From Paenibacillus brevis (GTDB taxonomy: Bacteria; Bacillota; Bacilli; Paenibacillales; Paenibacillaceae): a stretch of DNA of 64,000 bases. The notes below the pieces were generated by a model. It was given only the letters and a program-made list of their open reading frames with translations, searched no databases and was not told where the DNA came from. This document shows, piece by piece, positions 26,659 through 35,480 of the stretch (position 1 is its first letter; each line of letters begins with the position of its first letter). The translations under genes were made by a program, and so were the position numbers. The stretch lies in the NCBI RefSeq assembly GCF_018919145.1, contig NZ_JAHLQJ010000006.1, forward strand, positions 209,199 to 273,198, written 5' to 3'.

Positions 26659-26828
26659 AATTGAACTATGCTTGTACGCTAAGGGCAACGTGTAAAGTGT
26701 CCTTACGATCACTGTTGTTCGTTGATTTCTCCGATTGAACCGAGCCGTATATGGTGGGAATTTGCTCACAGAAGACGAATGCTTACGAGCTTATGCTCTT
26801 CTACTAGGTATTTTAGTTCAACTTATAA
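26659..26828 (+). repeat. Interspersed repeat family 2, copy A
   Basis: A 170-base non-coding element beginning TTGAACTATG and ending TTAGTTCAACTT, so the ends are inverted repeats. It shares long blocks (GGCAACGTG, CTTACGATC, CTGTTGTTCG, GCTCACA, GCTTACG) in the same order with the reverse complement of 46657-46848. It fills most of the 315-base gap between ispH and the CAP protein gene. Confidence 0.85.
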
Positions 26829-26834
26829 ATCATA

Positions 26835-26871
26835 GCCGTCCTGTCCTTGTCGCAGGGCGGCTTTCTTTTTC
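26835..26871 (+). terminator. Rho-independent terminator after ispH
   Basis: AGCCGTCCTG and CAGGGCGGCT pair around TCCTTGTCG and are followed by TTCTTTTT. It lies just past repeat copy A, so the repeat would be transcribed with ispH. Confidence 0.85.
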
Positions 26872-26886
26872 CAGAATTTAAGGGGC

Positions 26887-26914
26887 TTGTTTCTCTCTCT
26901 GATCATGTTATACT
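26887..26914 (+). promoter_or_regulatory. Probable sigma-A promoter of the CAP-domain gene
   Basis: TTGTTT and TATACT are separated by 16 bases, about 57 bases before the ATG. Confidence 0.5.
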
Positions 26915-26970
26915 AGGAAAGAAGAAAAAGTTACAGATTTGTAACTAATCAGCACTTTCAAGGAGATGAC

Positions 26971-27777
26971 ATGATGAGAAGAACAGGAATGAAGAAATAC
27001 TTGCTTACTGGCGGTTTGTCGGCCATTCTGACGGCTAGTCTTGTCCTGCCAGCTTCGGCGGCACCGGATCATAGAGATACCTCCAACAGATCGAATGAGA
27101 ATCGGGCAGCGGCTTGTTACTCCATAACGTGGTCAAAGGATGCAAAGCAATCCATAGATTGGGGCAGCAATGGGGACAAGCAATCTATTCAAAAGGCATC
27201 CCTCAAGATTCAATCTAACACGGGCGGCTTCGCTAAATGGTGGAACTGGAATTTGGGAGACTCCGGTAACTCTGGTAATACAAATAACTCGGGTAACACG
27301 AATAACCCTGGTGATACTAATAACACGAATAACTCCGGAAATTCAGGTAATTCCGATAACTCGGGTACAACGAATCAGGACAATTCTGGAACGACTGCTG
27401 CAGATAAATCGCAATTTGCTTCAGAGGTCATTAAGCTTGTAAATCAGGAGCGCGCCAAACAAGGATTGCAGTCGCTCACGGGAGATTCGGCACTGAACAA
27501 CATGGCATTAGTGAAGGCCAAGGATATGAACGATAATAATTATTTTAGCCACACTTCACCAACCTACGGTTCTCCGTTTGAAATGATGAAGTCGTTCGAT
27601 ATCAGCTATAGATATGCAGGCGAGAACATTGCCATGGGTCAGAAGACGCCTACGGACGTTGTGAATGCCTGGATGAACAGTGAAGGCCACCGTGCTAATA
27701 TTCTGAGCGCCAATTTTACACTAATCGGTGTTGGATACTATAATGGCTACTGGGTGCAGGAGTTTGTAGGTAGATAA
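26971..27777 (+). CDS. Secreted CAP/SCP-domain protein (YkwD-like)
   Basis: A 268-residue exported protein. A signal peptide covers about residues 1-30 (KYLLTGGLSAILTASLVLPASAA). A short region follows, then a low-complexity linker of Asn, Gly, Ser and Thr (about 93-140, repeats of NNSGNT type). The CAP domain (about 149-268) starts FASEVIKLVNQERAKQGL and carries the family motifs NNYFSHTSPTYG, YAGENIAMG, VVNAWMNSEGHRANILS and a closing GYWVQEFVG. The conserved His and Glu of the CAP cleft are present. Function of bacterial CAP proteins is mostly unknown; germination and biofilm roles are reported for some. AAGGAG precedes ATG codons at 26971 and 26974; either may be the start. Confidence 0.92.
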   Translation: MMRRTGMKKYLLTGGLSAILTASLVLPASAAPDHRDTSNRSNENRAAACYSITWSKDAKQSIDWGSNGDKQSIQKASLKIQSNTGGFAKWWNWNLGDSGNSGNTNNSGNTNNPGDTNNTNNSGNSGNSDNSGTTNQDNSGTTAADKSQFASEVIKLVNQERAKQGLQSLTGDSALNNMALVKAKDMNDNNYFSHTSPTYGSPFEMMKSFDISYRYAGENIAMGQKTPTDVVNAWMNSEGHRANILSANFTLIGVGYYNGYWVQEFVGR

Positions 27778-27796
27778 CAATAAATAGGTGAAATAG

Positions 27797-27886
27797 TTTA
27801 CGAGTTTTACTTATATGGTATATAATGGAATAGGTGAAGCACACCCTTATGTTCGCGTTAGTGAATGATAGAGGTGTGCTTTTTTA
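27797..27886 (+). other. Promoter-like sequence immediately followed by a terminator
   Basis: TTTACG and a perfect TATAAT (27821-27826) are 18 bases apart. Only ten bases later a stem of AAGCACACC with GGTGTGCTT begins, followed by six T (to 27885). The hairpin can end the CAP gene transcript. If the promoter is active it would give an RNA of about 50 bases. An sRNA is possible but not shown. Confidence 0.45.
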
Positions 27887-27933
27887 TATGAAATAAGAAT
27901 TGGGTCCACAATGATTGATTGCGAGGAGGGGGG

Positions 27934-27996
27934 ATGAATAATGGCAATGGATACTTAGGTAAAAGTGTTAAAAGGGCATACATACTAAAGGTGTAA
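27934..27996 (+). CDS. Possible 20-residue peptide ORF
   Basis: ATG at 27934 directly follows a strong GAGGAGGGGGG site and opens 20 codons (MNNGNGYLGKSVKRAYILKV). The spacing is rather short. It lies in the gap before the stalk-domain gene and might be a leader peptide. Apart from the strong Shine-Dalgarno there is no evidence of coding. Confidence 0.25.
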   Translation: MNNGNGYLGKSVKRAYILKV

Positions 27997-28045
27997 GAAT
28001 AGGCGAATGAATTGTTACTCTCAAATGAAAGGACAAGTGATAGTT

Positions 28046-28969
28046 TTGAAAAAAATGGTTGTATCTCTTTTGATTGTTGCTCTAATGTTACCTGGATTAA
28101 AGACTGTTTCGGCTGCTCAAGGCTTTGATAAAAATATTGTGGGTAGTCCAAAACTTGCTGTACTCGTGGATGGTAAGAAAATCATATTTCAAGGTGGCGA
28201 CCCTTTCCCCGAAAATGGACGTGTTCAGGTTCCTCTACGAGGAGTAGGGGAAGCCCTTGGTGCTGAAGTCGATTATGACGGAGTCGGTAAAAAGGTGAAG
28301 TATATTAGAGATAAAAAGTCTATTGAACTCACCCTTGGTAGCAAGGAAGCTATTGTGGATGGACATGTTGTTAAGATGGATACGGCAGCTAAAGCTATAC
28401 AAGGACGTACTTTTGTTCCACTTCGTTTTGTAAGCGAAAATCTGGGCAAAACGGTGAAATGGGATGCGGTGGGGAATTGGGTTTGGATTGGGAGTCAGGA
28501 GATTCCGGATATTACCGAAGTTACAGAACTTGAGGACATCAAGCCTTATCGACATTATTACCAAGGATACGAATATATGTCGCAAGTTGATGGCAAAGAT
28601 CTTGACTTTGCAAGAGTTATTGACGGTAATGCAACACCTGTTCAGTTGAGAAAACTCACAATTATGGATATATGGATGGTATCAGATGGAAAAAATGATG
28701 GAATTCGGGTGAGATACAGAGGGCCTGATAAGCTTACTATCTTTTTTCTTCAGGGTAATGGGGATATCCGAAGACGTGATGCTTTTGTTGTCGATCAAGG
28801 GGACGGCACTTATATAGGCCAATTCCCAATAGTAAGTTCACCAGATAATCACTATAAATATGGTGGTGATTGGAAAAATTTTAAGATTAAAGATATCAAC
28901 TACTTTTTTTTTCAAGTAACAAGTGATCCGGACGATAGTATTCGTCTATTTTCTAATCCGTTTAAGTAA
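28046..28969 (+). CDS. Secreted stalk-domain protein (copper amine oxidase N-terminal-like)
   Basis: About 307 residues from the TTG at 28046, giving a signal peptide KKMVVSLLIVALMLPGLKTVSAA. In-frame ATGs at 28007 and 28025 lie before the AAAGGA site or on it. Residues 25-140 hold the stalk domain common in Paenibacillus secreted proteins: VLVDGKKIIF, VPLRGVGEALGAEVDYD, RTFVPLRFVSENLGKTVKWD. The C-terminal half is not recognised and is rich in Tyr, Asp and Gly. Base composition is more AT-rich than most of the window, as is the first part of the next gene. It is 33 bases upstream of the large secreted protein gene, so the two are probably co-expressed at the cell surface. Confidence 0.82.
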   Translation: MKKMVVSLLIVALMLPGLKTVSAAQGFDKNIVGSPKLAVLVDGKKIIFQGGDPFPENGRVQVPLRGVGEALGAEVDYDGVGKKVKYIRDKKSIELTLGSKEAIVDGHVVKMDTAAKAIQGRTFVPLRFVSENLGKTVKWDAVGNWVWIGSQEIPDITEVTELEDIKPYRHYYQGYEYMSQVDGKDLDFARVIDGNATPVQLRKLTIMDIWMVSDGKNDGIRVRYRGPDKLTIFFLQGNGDIRRRDAFVVDQGDGTYIGQFPIVSSPDNHYKYGGDWKNFKIKDINYFFFQVTSDPDDSIRLFSNPFK

Positions 28970-29002
28970 GTTTCAATAACTCGGAATGAAAGGAATGGGT
29001 GT

Positions 29003-32000
29003 GTGTTTTTCTTTCAAAAAAGACGGCTCCTTTGTATTTTGGTAGGAATTATTTTACTTGGATTTTTTAACGAAGGTATTGTCGAAGCAGCAGCTGGGGT
29101 ACAAGGACCAGTAGTATTGCAGCCTTCAAAGAGTGGGCAAAACGAAAACATCATATACTCTGTTGGATTAGGACGTGTAGATACTTGGACTAACTCAGCT
29201 GGAGATTATATTGCAGATCCATATCTAGGGGCTGTAGTTAAACCAGGAACTGTTTACCCAGAAGCACACTATGATTGGGAGTACCAGTTCGTTTATCCTG
29301 GAAGGAAAATTAAATCTATCGAGGCTGCGACATTGAATACTTTAGATATTCCAGGTGAAACTCTCCCGTGGGCAAAGGCCATGTTCGAAACGGCAAGATA
29401 TGGTCAAACATGGGACTATTATTATCCAATGTTTGCAACAGTCATAAGCGTTGATACAAAAAGCAAGAAAGGCCTTGGGACAGATACGGCATCCATAACT
29501 ATCAACGAGAGCTTTGTTATTCCCACAACAGGTAAAACGCCAGAGCGCCTAGATACTAGTGGGTTAGCAAATGGTGTTGTAGGAGAGAGATACTACTTTC
29601 CAATTCTATTTAAGGCCGAACTTGAGCCGCTTGGTGGAAAAGCAATCGTTAAGCATTTTAAGACAGACAACACCTCTTTGAATGGTAGTGCTGGTTTCAA
29701 AGACTACGAGGTGGCTTTGGAGCTTAGTAAGGCTTACTCCTTTCCTCCCTCACCTGATACTGCGAATTACAAGTACAAGTATTACAAAAAGAAAGTCGAT
29801 GGCGATCCTTCTTCTGAAAACATAACATATGGTGATCCGATGGCGATTATATACGATGGCAAGTATGGCACGTACAATATTAATTTATACTATGAAGGCT
29901 CTGGGGGGACACCGACAGACCCACCACCTCCAGGGGGGGATTGTACCGCCCCCACTCCAACAGGACAAGTCATTGAGATGCCATTAACCTCGCCAGATAC
30001 CAGCGCAGTAATCAAGGCGGATAGCCGCGGCAGTGAGCGTTTCAATGTCTCGGACGGGATTCCTACTACAGAGAGTCTATATGGAAATGTGCTTTCCAAG
30101 AGTTACTTACATAAAAACAAATTTGTCCAGTATAGCGGAAAGTGTACTTTTAATATTCAGGTAAACCGGGAATTTACCTTAAAATGGGATCCAGGAAAGG
30201 AAGAGCTTGGGCCAGACGGTAAGACGGAAATTACGGTTCCCGATCCGCAAGAGGAGACAGAGACGCTCACTCAAACGCACACGATTGAAAGGGAATATTC
30301 GTTCTGGACCATTGAGAACCTTGAGGTTTACAAGATTGATGAGGCCAAGCTCTGGAATTATGCTTTTAATGGCGGTGGCATCACCATATCACCAAGCGGG
30401 TATTTACCTCCTGTGTTTTCAAGCTCAGAGACACATGGATTTACGCCGCCAAGTCCACCTGCTTCGATAGACGCTCCGTCTGGATCTAAGTCAGGAGGGA
30501 AGGATCGTCCTGATTTGTCCGGCGAGGATTTAAAATCATTTGCGGAAGCGGAGGTCGATCCTGTTAAGGTGAGGAATGATACTCTTACCTTCAATGGCAG
30601 CACCATTATGAATGGTTCAGAAACTGCTCGAGCCGGTCCAACGCCGTCACAAATTCCAACCTCCCCGGCTATTGGTGAGAATGTCCTGTATAGCCCTAGA
30701 AATGTGATACCTACAAGTAAAACGAATAAGGCGAGTCAGTCGAGCACGGGAACGATCTATTACGGTTTGATGAGCGGAAATATTAACGGCGGTTCGGATC
30801 AGAGCTATCCGATTTACGGAATCAACTCGATCACGGTTCATACCCCGGTGGTGATGTACGCGAGCATCTCTGATGATGCGGAGCACAATCAGAAGACGGT
30901 GCCTGCGGCGGGAAGATCCGCACTTATTCTGGAGCGCTCCTTCACGGTATCATTACCGAATAGCGGACAGCATCAAAGCTATTTGGGATACGGCTACAAT
31001 AACTATCTGAAGTACATAGGCAGTAAGCAGATCCGCTTTCCATTTGATGTGTATGGAGGCGTGAATCAGCAGCAATTTATTCCAAAGAACACTTGGATCG
31101 AGGTTGAAAAGGAGAAGGAGAGCTTCGTGTTCTATCTTCCGGTATGGGTAGATGAAGGTTTCTATGAGGTTGAGATGCGGACGATCGCCCATAATGCCCC
31201 CACTGGAGCGACTGCTCAGAGCAAGGCCAATCTGGATGTGCAGCACCACATTGCGGAGGACCGCGTTGCTGTTGATGTCGTCGGTCGTCTGTATGATCTC
31301 CGGATTACGGATATCGCAGACTATAACTGGGAAAGTGTATTCAGACAGAGTGCAGGCTCGGCGCTTCCCACAGGAGTATCCTACTGGGTCGGTATGAATG
31401 GAATCGATGGGGCCTCCCGAGGGCTTGGACAGAAATATACACTTCCTATTGCCCCTGGCAGCCATCCAATCTACAGAAATGTGACCGTAAAGACCGGGTA
31501 TCATTTCAAATTCGAGTTGAAGACCAAAGGCAATATGTTTGGACTGCAGGACCGGATTCGAATCACTCCCAGTTTCTATTTTGTGAACAGCAAGAGTGGA
31601 CAGCGACAGCCTGTTGATCTTTACTATCATGCGGGAAATAACCGTTTCGTGAAAGTTGGTTCCTCTGCTGATCAGCTTCAGCGATATGTCGTCCTGAATG
31701 ATCGTTTGCGCAATGTGCCGGTTCAGGAGCTTACGGATACAGCTTTGTACAAATATGATCATGACTATACATTTGCCCAGATTTCCGGAATTAGCCGCCT
31801 GAAATATATTGAGAACTACATCAACAAATACAGTATGCAAAAGACTCAGGTAGGCAGTCTCAGTCTGATAGAGTTGAATGAGCGTATCCGCACTTACATC
31901 GGACCTAAGAGCGCAATTCCAGCGGGCGTGGACGCTGCCCGGGCGAATGCTTCGATTCAGAAGTGGTATGGAGAATACAGTCTTCCCGCTACCGTATACG

Positions 32001-32317
32001 CCGTAGCTAAAGGCGTTACTCCCGCAGAGTATGGAAGAACGCATCAAGGCCTGACAGATAGTTCGCCGATTTTTTTAAAGGAGGGCCATATCGTTGTGAA
32101 CTTCAATCTGGAGACAATCCGGGAGGGAAATAGCAGTCAGCCCCATTTGCAATACATCCGTGCGCCTCTGATGAACCAATGGACACAGATGGAAGGATTT
32201 CTGAGAACTACCCAGGATTCCTATGGCCGTTCCTTTGCAGTGATGGACGGGGATGTAATATTTTATGAAGCGGGTCAATCCAGTCAGGATGATTTCCGCT
32301 CAATGGTCATTCATTAA
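29003..32317 (+). CDS. Very large secreted protein of unknown function (1104 aa)
   Basis: A GTG-started 1104-residue exported protein. The signal peptide is at residues 1-30 (RLLCILVGIILLGFFNEGIVEAAA). There are no further membrane segments and no LPXTG motif. A Pro/Gly break (DPPPPGGDC) near residue 310 and a Pro/Ser-rich stretch near 490-520 separate beta-rich segments. The C-terminal third has YDLRITDIADYNWESVF, GYHFKFELKTKGNMFG and RIRITPSFYFVN. From memory this resembles the Paenibacillus group annotated as DUF5704, which I could not verify. Composition becomes visibly less AT-rich after about base 30600. It is paired with the stalk-domain gene and followed by a terminator. No catalytic motif was recognised. 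Confidence 0.78.
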   Translation: MFFFQKRRLLCILVGIILLGFFNEGIVEAAAGVQGPVVLQPSKSGQNENIIYSVGLGRVDTWTNSAGDYIADPYLGAVVKPGTVYPEAHYDWEYQFVYPGRKIKSIEAATLNTLDIPGETLPWAKAMFETARYGQTWDYYYPMFATVISVDTKSKKGLGTDTASITINESFVIPTTGKTPERLDTSGLANGVVGERYYFPILFKAELEPLGGKAIVKHFKTDNTSLNGSAGFKDYEVALELSKAYSFPPSPDTANYKYKYYKKKVDGDPSSENITYGDPMAIIYDGKYGTYNINLYYEGSGGTPTDPPPPGGDCTAPTPTGQVIEMPLTSPDTSAVIKADSRGSERFNVSDGIPTTESLYGNVLSKSYLHKNKFVQYSGKCTFNIQVNREFTLKWDPGKEELGPDGKTEITVPDPQEETETLTQTHTIEREYSFWTIENLEVYKIDEAKLWNYAFNGGGITISPSGYLPPVFSSSETHGFTPPSPPASIDAPSGSKSGGKDRPDLSGEDLKSFAEAEVDPVKVRNDTLTFNGSTIMNGSETARAGPTPSQIPTSPAIGENVLYSPRNVIPTSKTNKASQSSTGTIYYGLMSGNINGGSDQSYPIYGINSITVHTPVVMYASISDDAEHNQKTVPAAGRSALILERSFTVSLPNSGQHQSYLGYGYNNYLKYIGSKQIRFPFDVYGGVNQQQFIPKNTWIEVEKEKESFVFYLPVWVDEGFYEVEMRTIAHNAPTGATAQSKANLDVQHHIAEDRVAVDVVGRLYDLRITDIADYNWESVFRQSAGSALPTGVSYWVGMNGIDGASRGLGQKYTLPIAPGSHPIYRNVTVKTGYHFKFELKTKGNMFGLQDRIRITPSFYFVNSKSGQRQPVDLYYHAGNNRFVKVGSSADQLQRYVVLNDRLRNVPVQELTDTALYKYDHDYTFAQISGISRLKYIENYINKYSMQKTQVGSLSLIELNERIRTYIGPKSAIPAGVDAARANASIQKWYGEYSLPATVYAVAKGVTPAEYGRTHQGLTDSSPIFLKEGHIVVNFNLETIREGNSSQPHLQYIRAPLMNQWTQMEGFLRTTQDSYGRSFAVMDGDVIFYEAGQSSQDDFRSMVIH

Positions 32318-32324
32318 GGATAAG

Positions 32325-32367
32325 CCCGGAGCAACCCGATATTTAGCGGTTTGTTCCGGGTCTTTTT
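32325..32367 (+). terminator. Rho-independent terminator of the large secreted protein gene
   Basis: CCCGGAGCAACCCG pairs with CGGTTTGTTCCGGG with a few wobbles and mismatches, followed by TCTTTTT. Confidence 0.75.
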
Positions 32368-32378
32368 GCTGAATAGGC

Positions 32379-32407
32379 TTGACGAAACAGGAATAAATCG
32401 CTATAGT
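32379..32407 (+). promoter_or_regulatory. Sigma-A promoter of the DAHP synthase gene
   Basis: TTGACG and TATAGT are separated by 17 bases. The leader would be close to 95 bases, with a small GCTTG/CAAGC hairpin but no T-box. Confidence 0.75.
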
Positions 32408-32509
32408 TACTTTAGTAATTAAAAGCTTGAAAGCGAACAAGCGTCTAAGTACAACAGTTATGAATTGCATAAATAGATGCCACCAAGTCAAATGGAGAGG
32501 ATGAGTAAA

Positions 32510-33553
32510 ATGATCGTTATTACATCGAATCAGACACCGGAGGAACGCGTACAGGAGATTATTTCCGTAATTGAAAAAGAGGGACTGCAAGTACATGTGT
32601 CCAGAGGAACCGACCGGACGGTAATCGGCTTGATCGGATCCATTCAGCCACAGCTTGCAGAGCACCTGCGCCAGATGAAGGGCGTTGAAAATGTCATTAA
32701 AATTACGAAATCCTATAAGCTGGCTAGCCGGGACTTCCATCCGGAGAATACGGTCATTCAAATCGGCGATGTTCGCATTGGCGGCGGAGATCTCGTCGTT
32801 ATGGGCGGTCCGTGTGCTGTAGAATCGCCAGAGCAGATCGATGAGATTGCAAGACTGGTTAAGGCGGCAGGCGGACAGGTATTGCGCGGAGGTGCCTTCA
32901 AGCCTCGTACGGGTCCGTACAGCTTCCAGGGAATTGGTGTTGAAGGTCTTGTGATGATGGCGGAAGCCGGTAAAAAGCATGGGCTGCTGACGATTACCGA
33001 GGTCATGACGCCAGAGTATGTGGATGTCTGTGCCGAGTATGCGGATATTCTGCAGGTGGGCACACGCAACATGCAGAACTTTGATCTGCTTCGCAAGCTG
33101 GGAGAGTGCGGGAAGCCGGTGTTGCTCAAGCGCGGTTTCAGCGCAACCTATGATGAGTTCCTGAATGCAGCCGAGTACATCCTGGCCGGCGGGAATCCGA
33201 ATGTGATGCTCTGTGAACGGGGAATCCGAACCTTTGAGACATATACTCGTAATACGCTGGATTTATCGGCAATTCCGGTACTTCAAAGCTTGAGCCACCT
33301 TCCTGTCATCTCTGACCCGAGCCATGGCACGGGGCGCCGGGAATTGGTCGAACCGATGACCAAGGCTTCTGTTGCGGCAGGAGCAGATGGGCTTATCATT
33401 GAAATGCATACCGATCCGGATAATTCCATGACAGGGGATGGTGTCCAGTCGCTATTCCCGGATCAATTTGCAGGTCTGTTGCGTGATCTTGAGAAGCTGG
33501 CGCCAATCGTTGGCAAGCGTTTCGAGACGCCTAAGGAGACTGTTCAAATCTAA
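32510..33553 (+). CDS. aroF: 3-deoxy-7-phosphoheptulonate synthase (DAHP synthase, type I-beta)
   Basis: A 347-residue enzyme of the first committed step of aromatic amino-acid synthesis, joining phosphoenolpyruvate and erythrose-4-phosphate. The first 70 residues form a ferredoxin/ACT-like regulatory domain ([15 protein letters not shown] to [16 protein letters not shown]), as in the Thermotoga-type enzymes rather than a chorismate mutase fusion. The barrel carries [45 protein letters not shown] and [11 protein letters not shown]. The ATG at 32510 lies nine bases after GGAGAGG; upstream in-frame ATGs overlap or precede that site. It is monocistronic, with its own promoter and terminator. The regulatory domain implies feedback control, probably by Tyr or Phe. 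Confidence 0.95.
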   Translation: MIVITSNQTPEERVQEIISVIEKEGLQVHVSRGTDRTVIGLIGSIQPQLAEHLRQMKGVENVIKITKSYKLASRDFHPENTVIQIGDVRIGGGDLVVMGGPCAVESPEQIDEIARLVKAAGGQVLRGGAFKPRTGPYSFQGIGVEGLVMMAEAGKKHGLLTITEVMTPEYVDVCAEYADILQVGTRNMQNFDLLRKLGECGKPVLLKRGFSATYDEFLNAAEYILAGGNPNVMLCERGIRTFETYTRNTLDLSAIPVLQSLSHLPVISDPSHGTGRRELVEPMTKASVAAGADGLIIEMHTDPDNSMTGDGVQSLFPDQFAGLLRDLEKLAPIVGKRFETPKETVQI

Positions 33554-33572
33554 CCAAAATACCAATGTTTTC

Positions 33573-33615
33573 AAGCCCCTTCGGCTTTGCCGCGAAGGGG
33601 CTTTATACTTTTTGT
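33573..33615 (+). terminator. Rho-independent terminator of aroF
   Basis: AAGCCCCTTCG pairs with CGAAGGGGCTT around a GC-rich loop, followed by TATACTTTTT. Confidence 0.85.
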
Positions 33616-33633
33616 GCACAAGTTTGTACTGTG

Positions 33634-33672
33634 TGTTATAAAACCTAACATAACGTATAAAAATACCTTACA
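33634..33672 (+). promoter_or_regulatory. Two GlnR/TnrA-type boxes upstream of glnA
   Basis: TGTTATAAAACCTAACA (33634-33650) matches the consensus TGTNA-N7-TNACA exactly. TATAAAAATACCTTACA (33656-33672) matches it with one mismatch. Their centres are 22 bases apart, two helical turns, and they end seven bases before the -35 box. Upstream placement fits activation more than repression. Confidence 0.85.
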
Positions 33673-33678
33673 TGACTA

Positions 33679-33707
33679 TTGACGGTTTTTTCTCCCGGTT
33701 CTATAAT
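33679..33707 (+). promoter_or_regulatory. Sigma-A promoter of glnA
   Basis: TTGACG and a perfect TATAAT are separated by 17 bases, directly downstream of the two GlnR-type boxes. Confidence 0.88.
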
Positions 33708-33787
33708 GACGACAGATTAAACAAAAAAGGATGAACGTTAAACCGGAAGTGAAGATTTAATGTTCGTGATTTGGGGAGGAATACAGT

Positions 33788-35212
33788 ATGTCATTAGAGT
33801 TGGTAATGAAAACAATTCAAGAAAAGCAAATTGAATGGGTCGATTTTCGGTTTGTTGACTTGTCCGGTCGCGCACACCACATAACCGTTCCGGCGAAAGA
33901 AGTTGACGAAGATACATTTGTGAATGGTGTAGCCTTTGACGGCTCCTCAATTCCGGGATTCCGTGGAATTGAAGAATCCGATATGGTCATGATGCCGGAT
34001 CATGGTGCTGTATTCGTAGATCCATTTACCGCACATCCGACATTGAACGTGTTCTGTGATATTTTTACACCGGACGGAGACAGATATGAGAGAGATCCGC
34101 GGAGCGTAGCGGTACGTGCCGAAGAATACCTCAAAGCAAGCGGAGTAGGTACAGCAGCGTACTTTGCACCGGAGTCTGAATTCTTCATCTTTGACGACGT
34201 TCGATATGACAGCAAAATAAATACTACCTTCTACTCAGTCGATTCCGAAGAAGCGATCTGGAATACGGGCCGTACCGAGGAAGGCGGCAATCTTGGCAAC
34301 AAAATTCCTGTAAAGGGCGGTTATGTACCGGTTGCTCCAATGGACAAACAGCAGGACATCCGCAGCGAAATGTGCCGCTTGCTTGATGAAGCGGGCATCC
34401 GCGTGGAGCGTCACCACCACGAAGTAGCAACTGCGGGTCAGGCTGAGATTAACTTCCGTTTCGACACATTGCTAAAAACGGCAGACAATCTGCTGGTCTA
34501 TAAATATATCGTGCATAACACGGCCGCCCAGTTCGGCAAGACGGCAACCTTCATGCCTAAGCCGTTGTTCGGAGACAATGGCAGCGGGATGCATGTGCAC
34601 CAATCGATCTTCAACGGGGACATTCCATTGTTCTACGAGAAAGGTGCTTATGCCAATCTGAGTGAAACCGCACTGCATTATATCGGCGGAATTCTCCATC
34701 ATGCTCCGGCGATCATTGCTTTTACTAACCCGAGCACCAATTCTTACAAGCGTCTGGTTCCTGGATATGAGGCTCCGGTCAACCTGGTATTCTCCAAGGG
34801 GAACCGTTCTGCAGCAATCCGGATTCCGGTTGCGGCAGTAACTCCTAAGGGCTGCCGCATCGAGTTCCGTACGCCGGACTCCACGGCAAACCCATACCTC
34901 GCCTTCTCCGCTATGCTGATGGCTGGCTTGGATGGGATCAAGAAGAAGATCGATCCGAGAAAAGAAGGCTACGGCCCTTACGATAAGAACATTTACGAAT
35001 TGTCCCGGGCCGAGAAAGCCGAAATCCGCAGTGTGCCGGGCTCCCTGGATGAAGCGCTTGATGCGCTCGAAGCGGATTGTGAATTTTTGACAGAAGGCGG
35101 CGTATTCACGAAGGCATTTATCGATAACTTTATTGAAATGAAACGCGGTGAAGCAAGAGCGGTAGGCATCCGCGTCCATCCTTACGAATTCGGTCTTTAC
35201 TACGATCTGTAG
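33788..35212 (+). CDS. glnA: Glutamine synthetase, type I-beta
   Basis: A 474-residue GSI that makes glutamine from glutamate and ammonia. The beta-grasp N-terminus (WVDFRFVDLSGRAHH), DGSSIPGF loop, ESEFFIF, VKGGYVPV, HHHEVATAGQAEI, GSGMHVHQS, NPSTNSYKRLVPGYEAP and NRSAAIRIP motifs are all present. The extra segment between ESEFFIF and VKGGY, of the length seen in E. coli GlnA, places it in the beta group. The usual Firmicute enzyme is the shorter alpha type. Tyr403 in DKNIYELS corresponds to the adenylylation site. No glnR precedes it, so this is a stand-alone gene, likely a second synthetase under GlnR control. GGGGAGGA precedes the ATG. Confidence 0.95.
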   Translation: MSLELVMKTIQEKQIEWVDFRFVDLSGRAHHITVPAKEVDEDTFVNGVAFDGSSIPGFRGIEESDMVMMPDHGAVFVDPFTAHPTLNVFCDIFTPDGDRYERDPRSVAVRAEEYLKASGVGTAAYFAPESEFFIFDDVRYDSKINTTFYSVDSEEAIWNTGRTEEGGNLGNKIPVKGGYVPVAPMDKQQDIRSEMCRLLDEAGIRVERHHHEVATAGQAEINFRFDTLLKTADNLLVYKYIVHNTAAQFGKTATFMPKPLFGDNGSGMHVHQSIFNGDIPLFYEKGAYANLSETALHYIGGILHHAPAIIAFTNPSTNSYKRLVPGYEAPVNLVFSKGNRSAAIRIPVAAVTPKGCRIEFRTPDSTANPYLAFSAMLMAGLDGIKKKIDPRKEGYGPYDKNIYELSRAEKAEIRSVPGSLDEALDALEADCEFLTEGGVFTKAFIDNFIEMKRGEARAVGIRVHPYEFGLYYDL

Positions 35213-35268
35213 GCCGGTATATACACCAAGGGATTTTCATAACAGCAGGCTAGCCTGTTGAACAAGGA

Positions 35269-35309
35269 GAAATAGCCGTGTCAGGGAGTGCTCCCTGCAC
35301 GGCTATTTC
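35269..35309 (+). terminator. Strong hairpin after glnA, probable terminator
   Basis: GAAATAGCCGTG pairs with CACGGCTATTTC, enclosing a second stem CAGGGAG/CTCCCTG. The T run is weak (TTTCGTTG), so it may act as a terminator or as an mRNA-stabilising structure. Confidence 0.6.
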
Positions 35310-35480
35310 GTTGTACAGAGCAGTTCAAGAGACGGCTCCAGGTATATCTGTAGTAATCGGGTAATCAGGTTCTGTATAATGAGAGGATAAATTCAAGCTA
35401 CGGATCAGGTTGCCGTACGGCTGTTGGAGCCTATTCGATAGGATTTGATGGGCGGACGGGCATCTACAGGAGGTCAAGGT

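Noticed and set aside
27250..27400. Short tandem DNA repeats of AATAACTCCGGTAA type
   Set aside because: They encode the Asn/Ser/Gly linker of the CAP protein and stay in frame; not a separate element.
30953..32047. 364-codon minus-strand frame opposite the large secreted protein
   Set aside because: Shadow frame with Ile/Leu/His-rich composition typical of antisense reading; the plus strand has a signal peptide, strong start and terminator.
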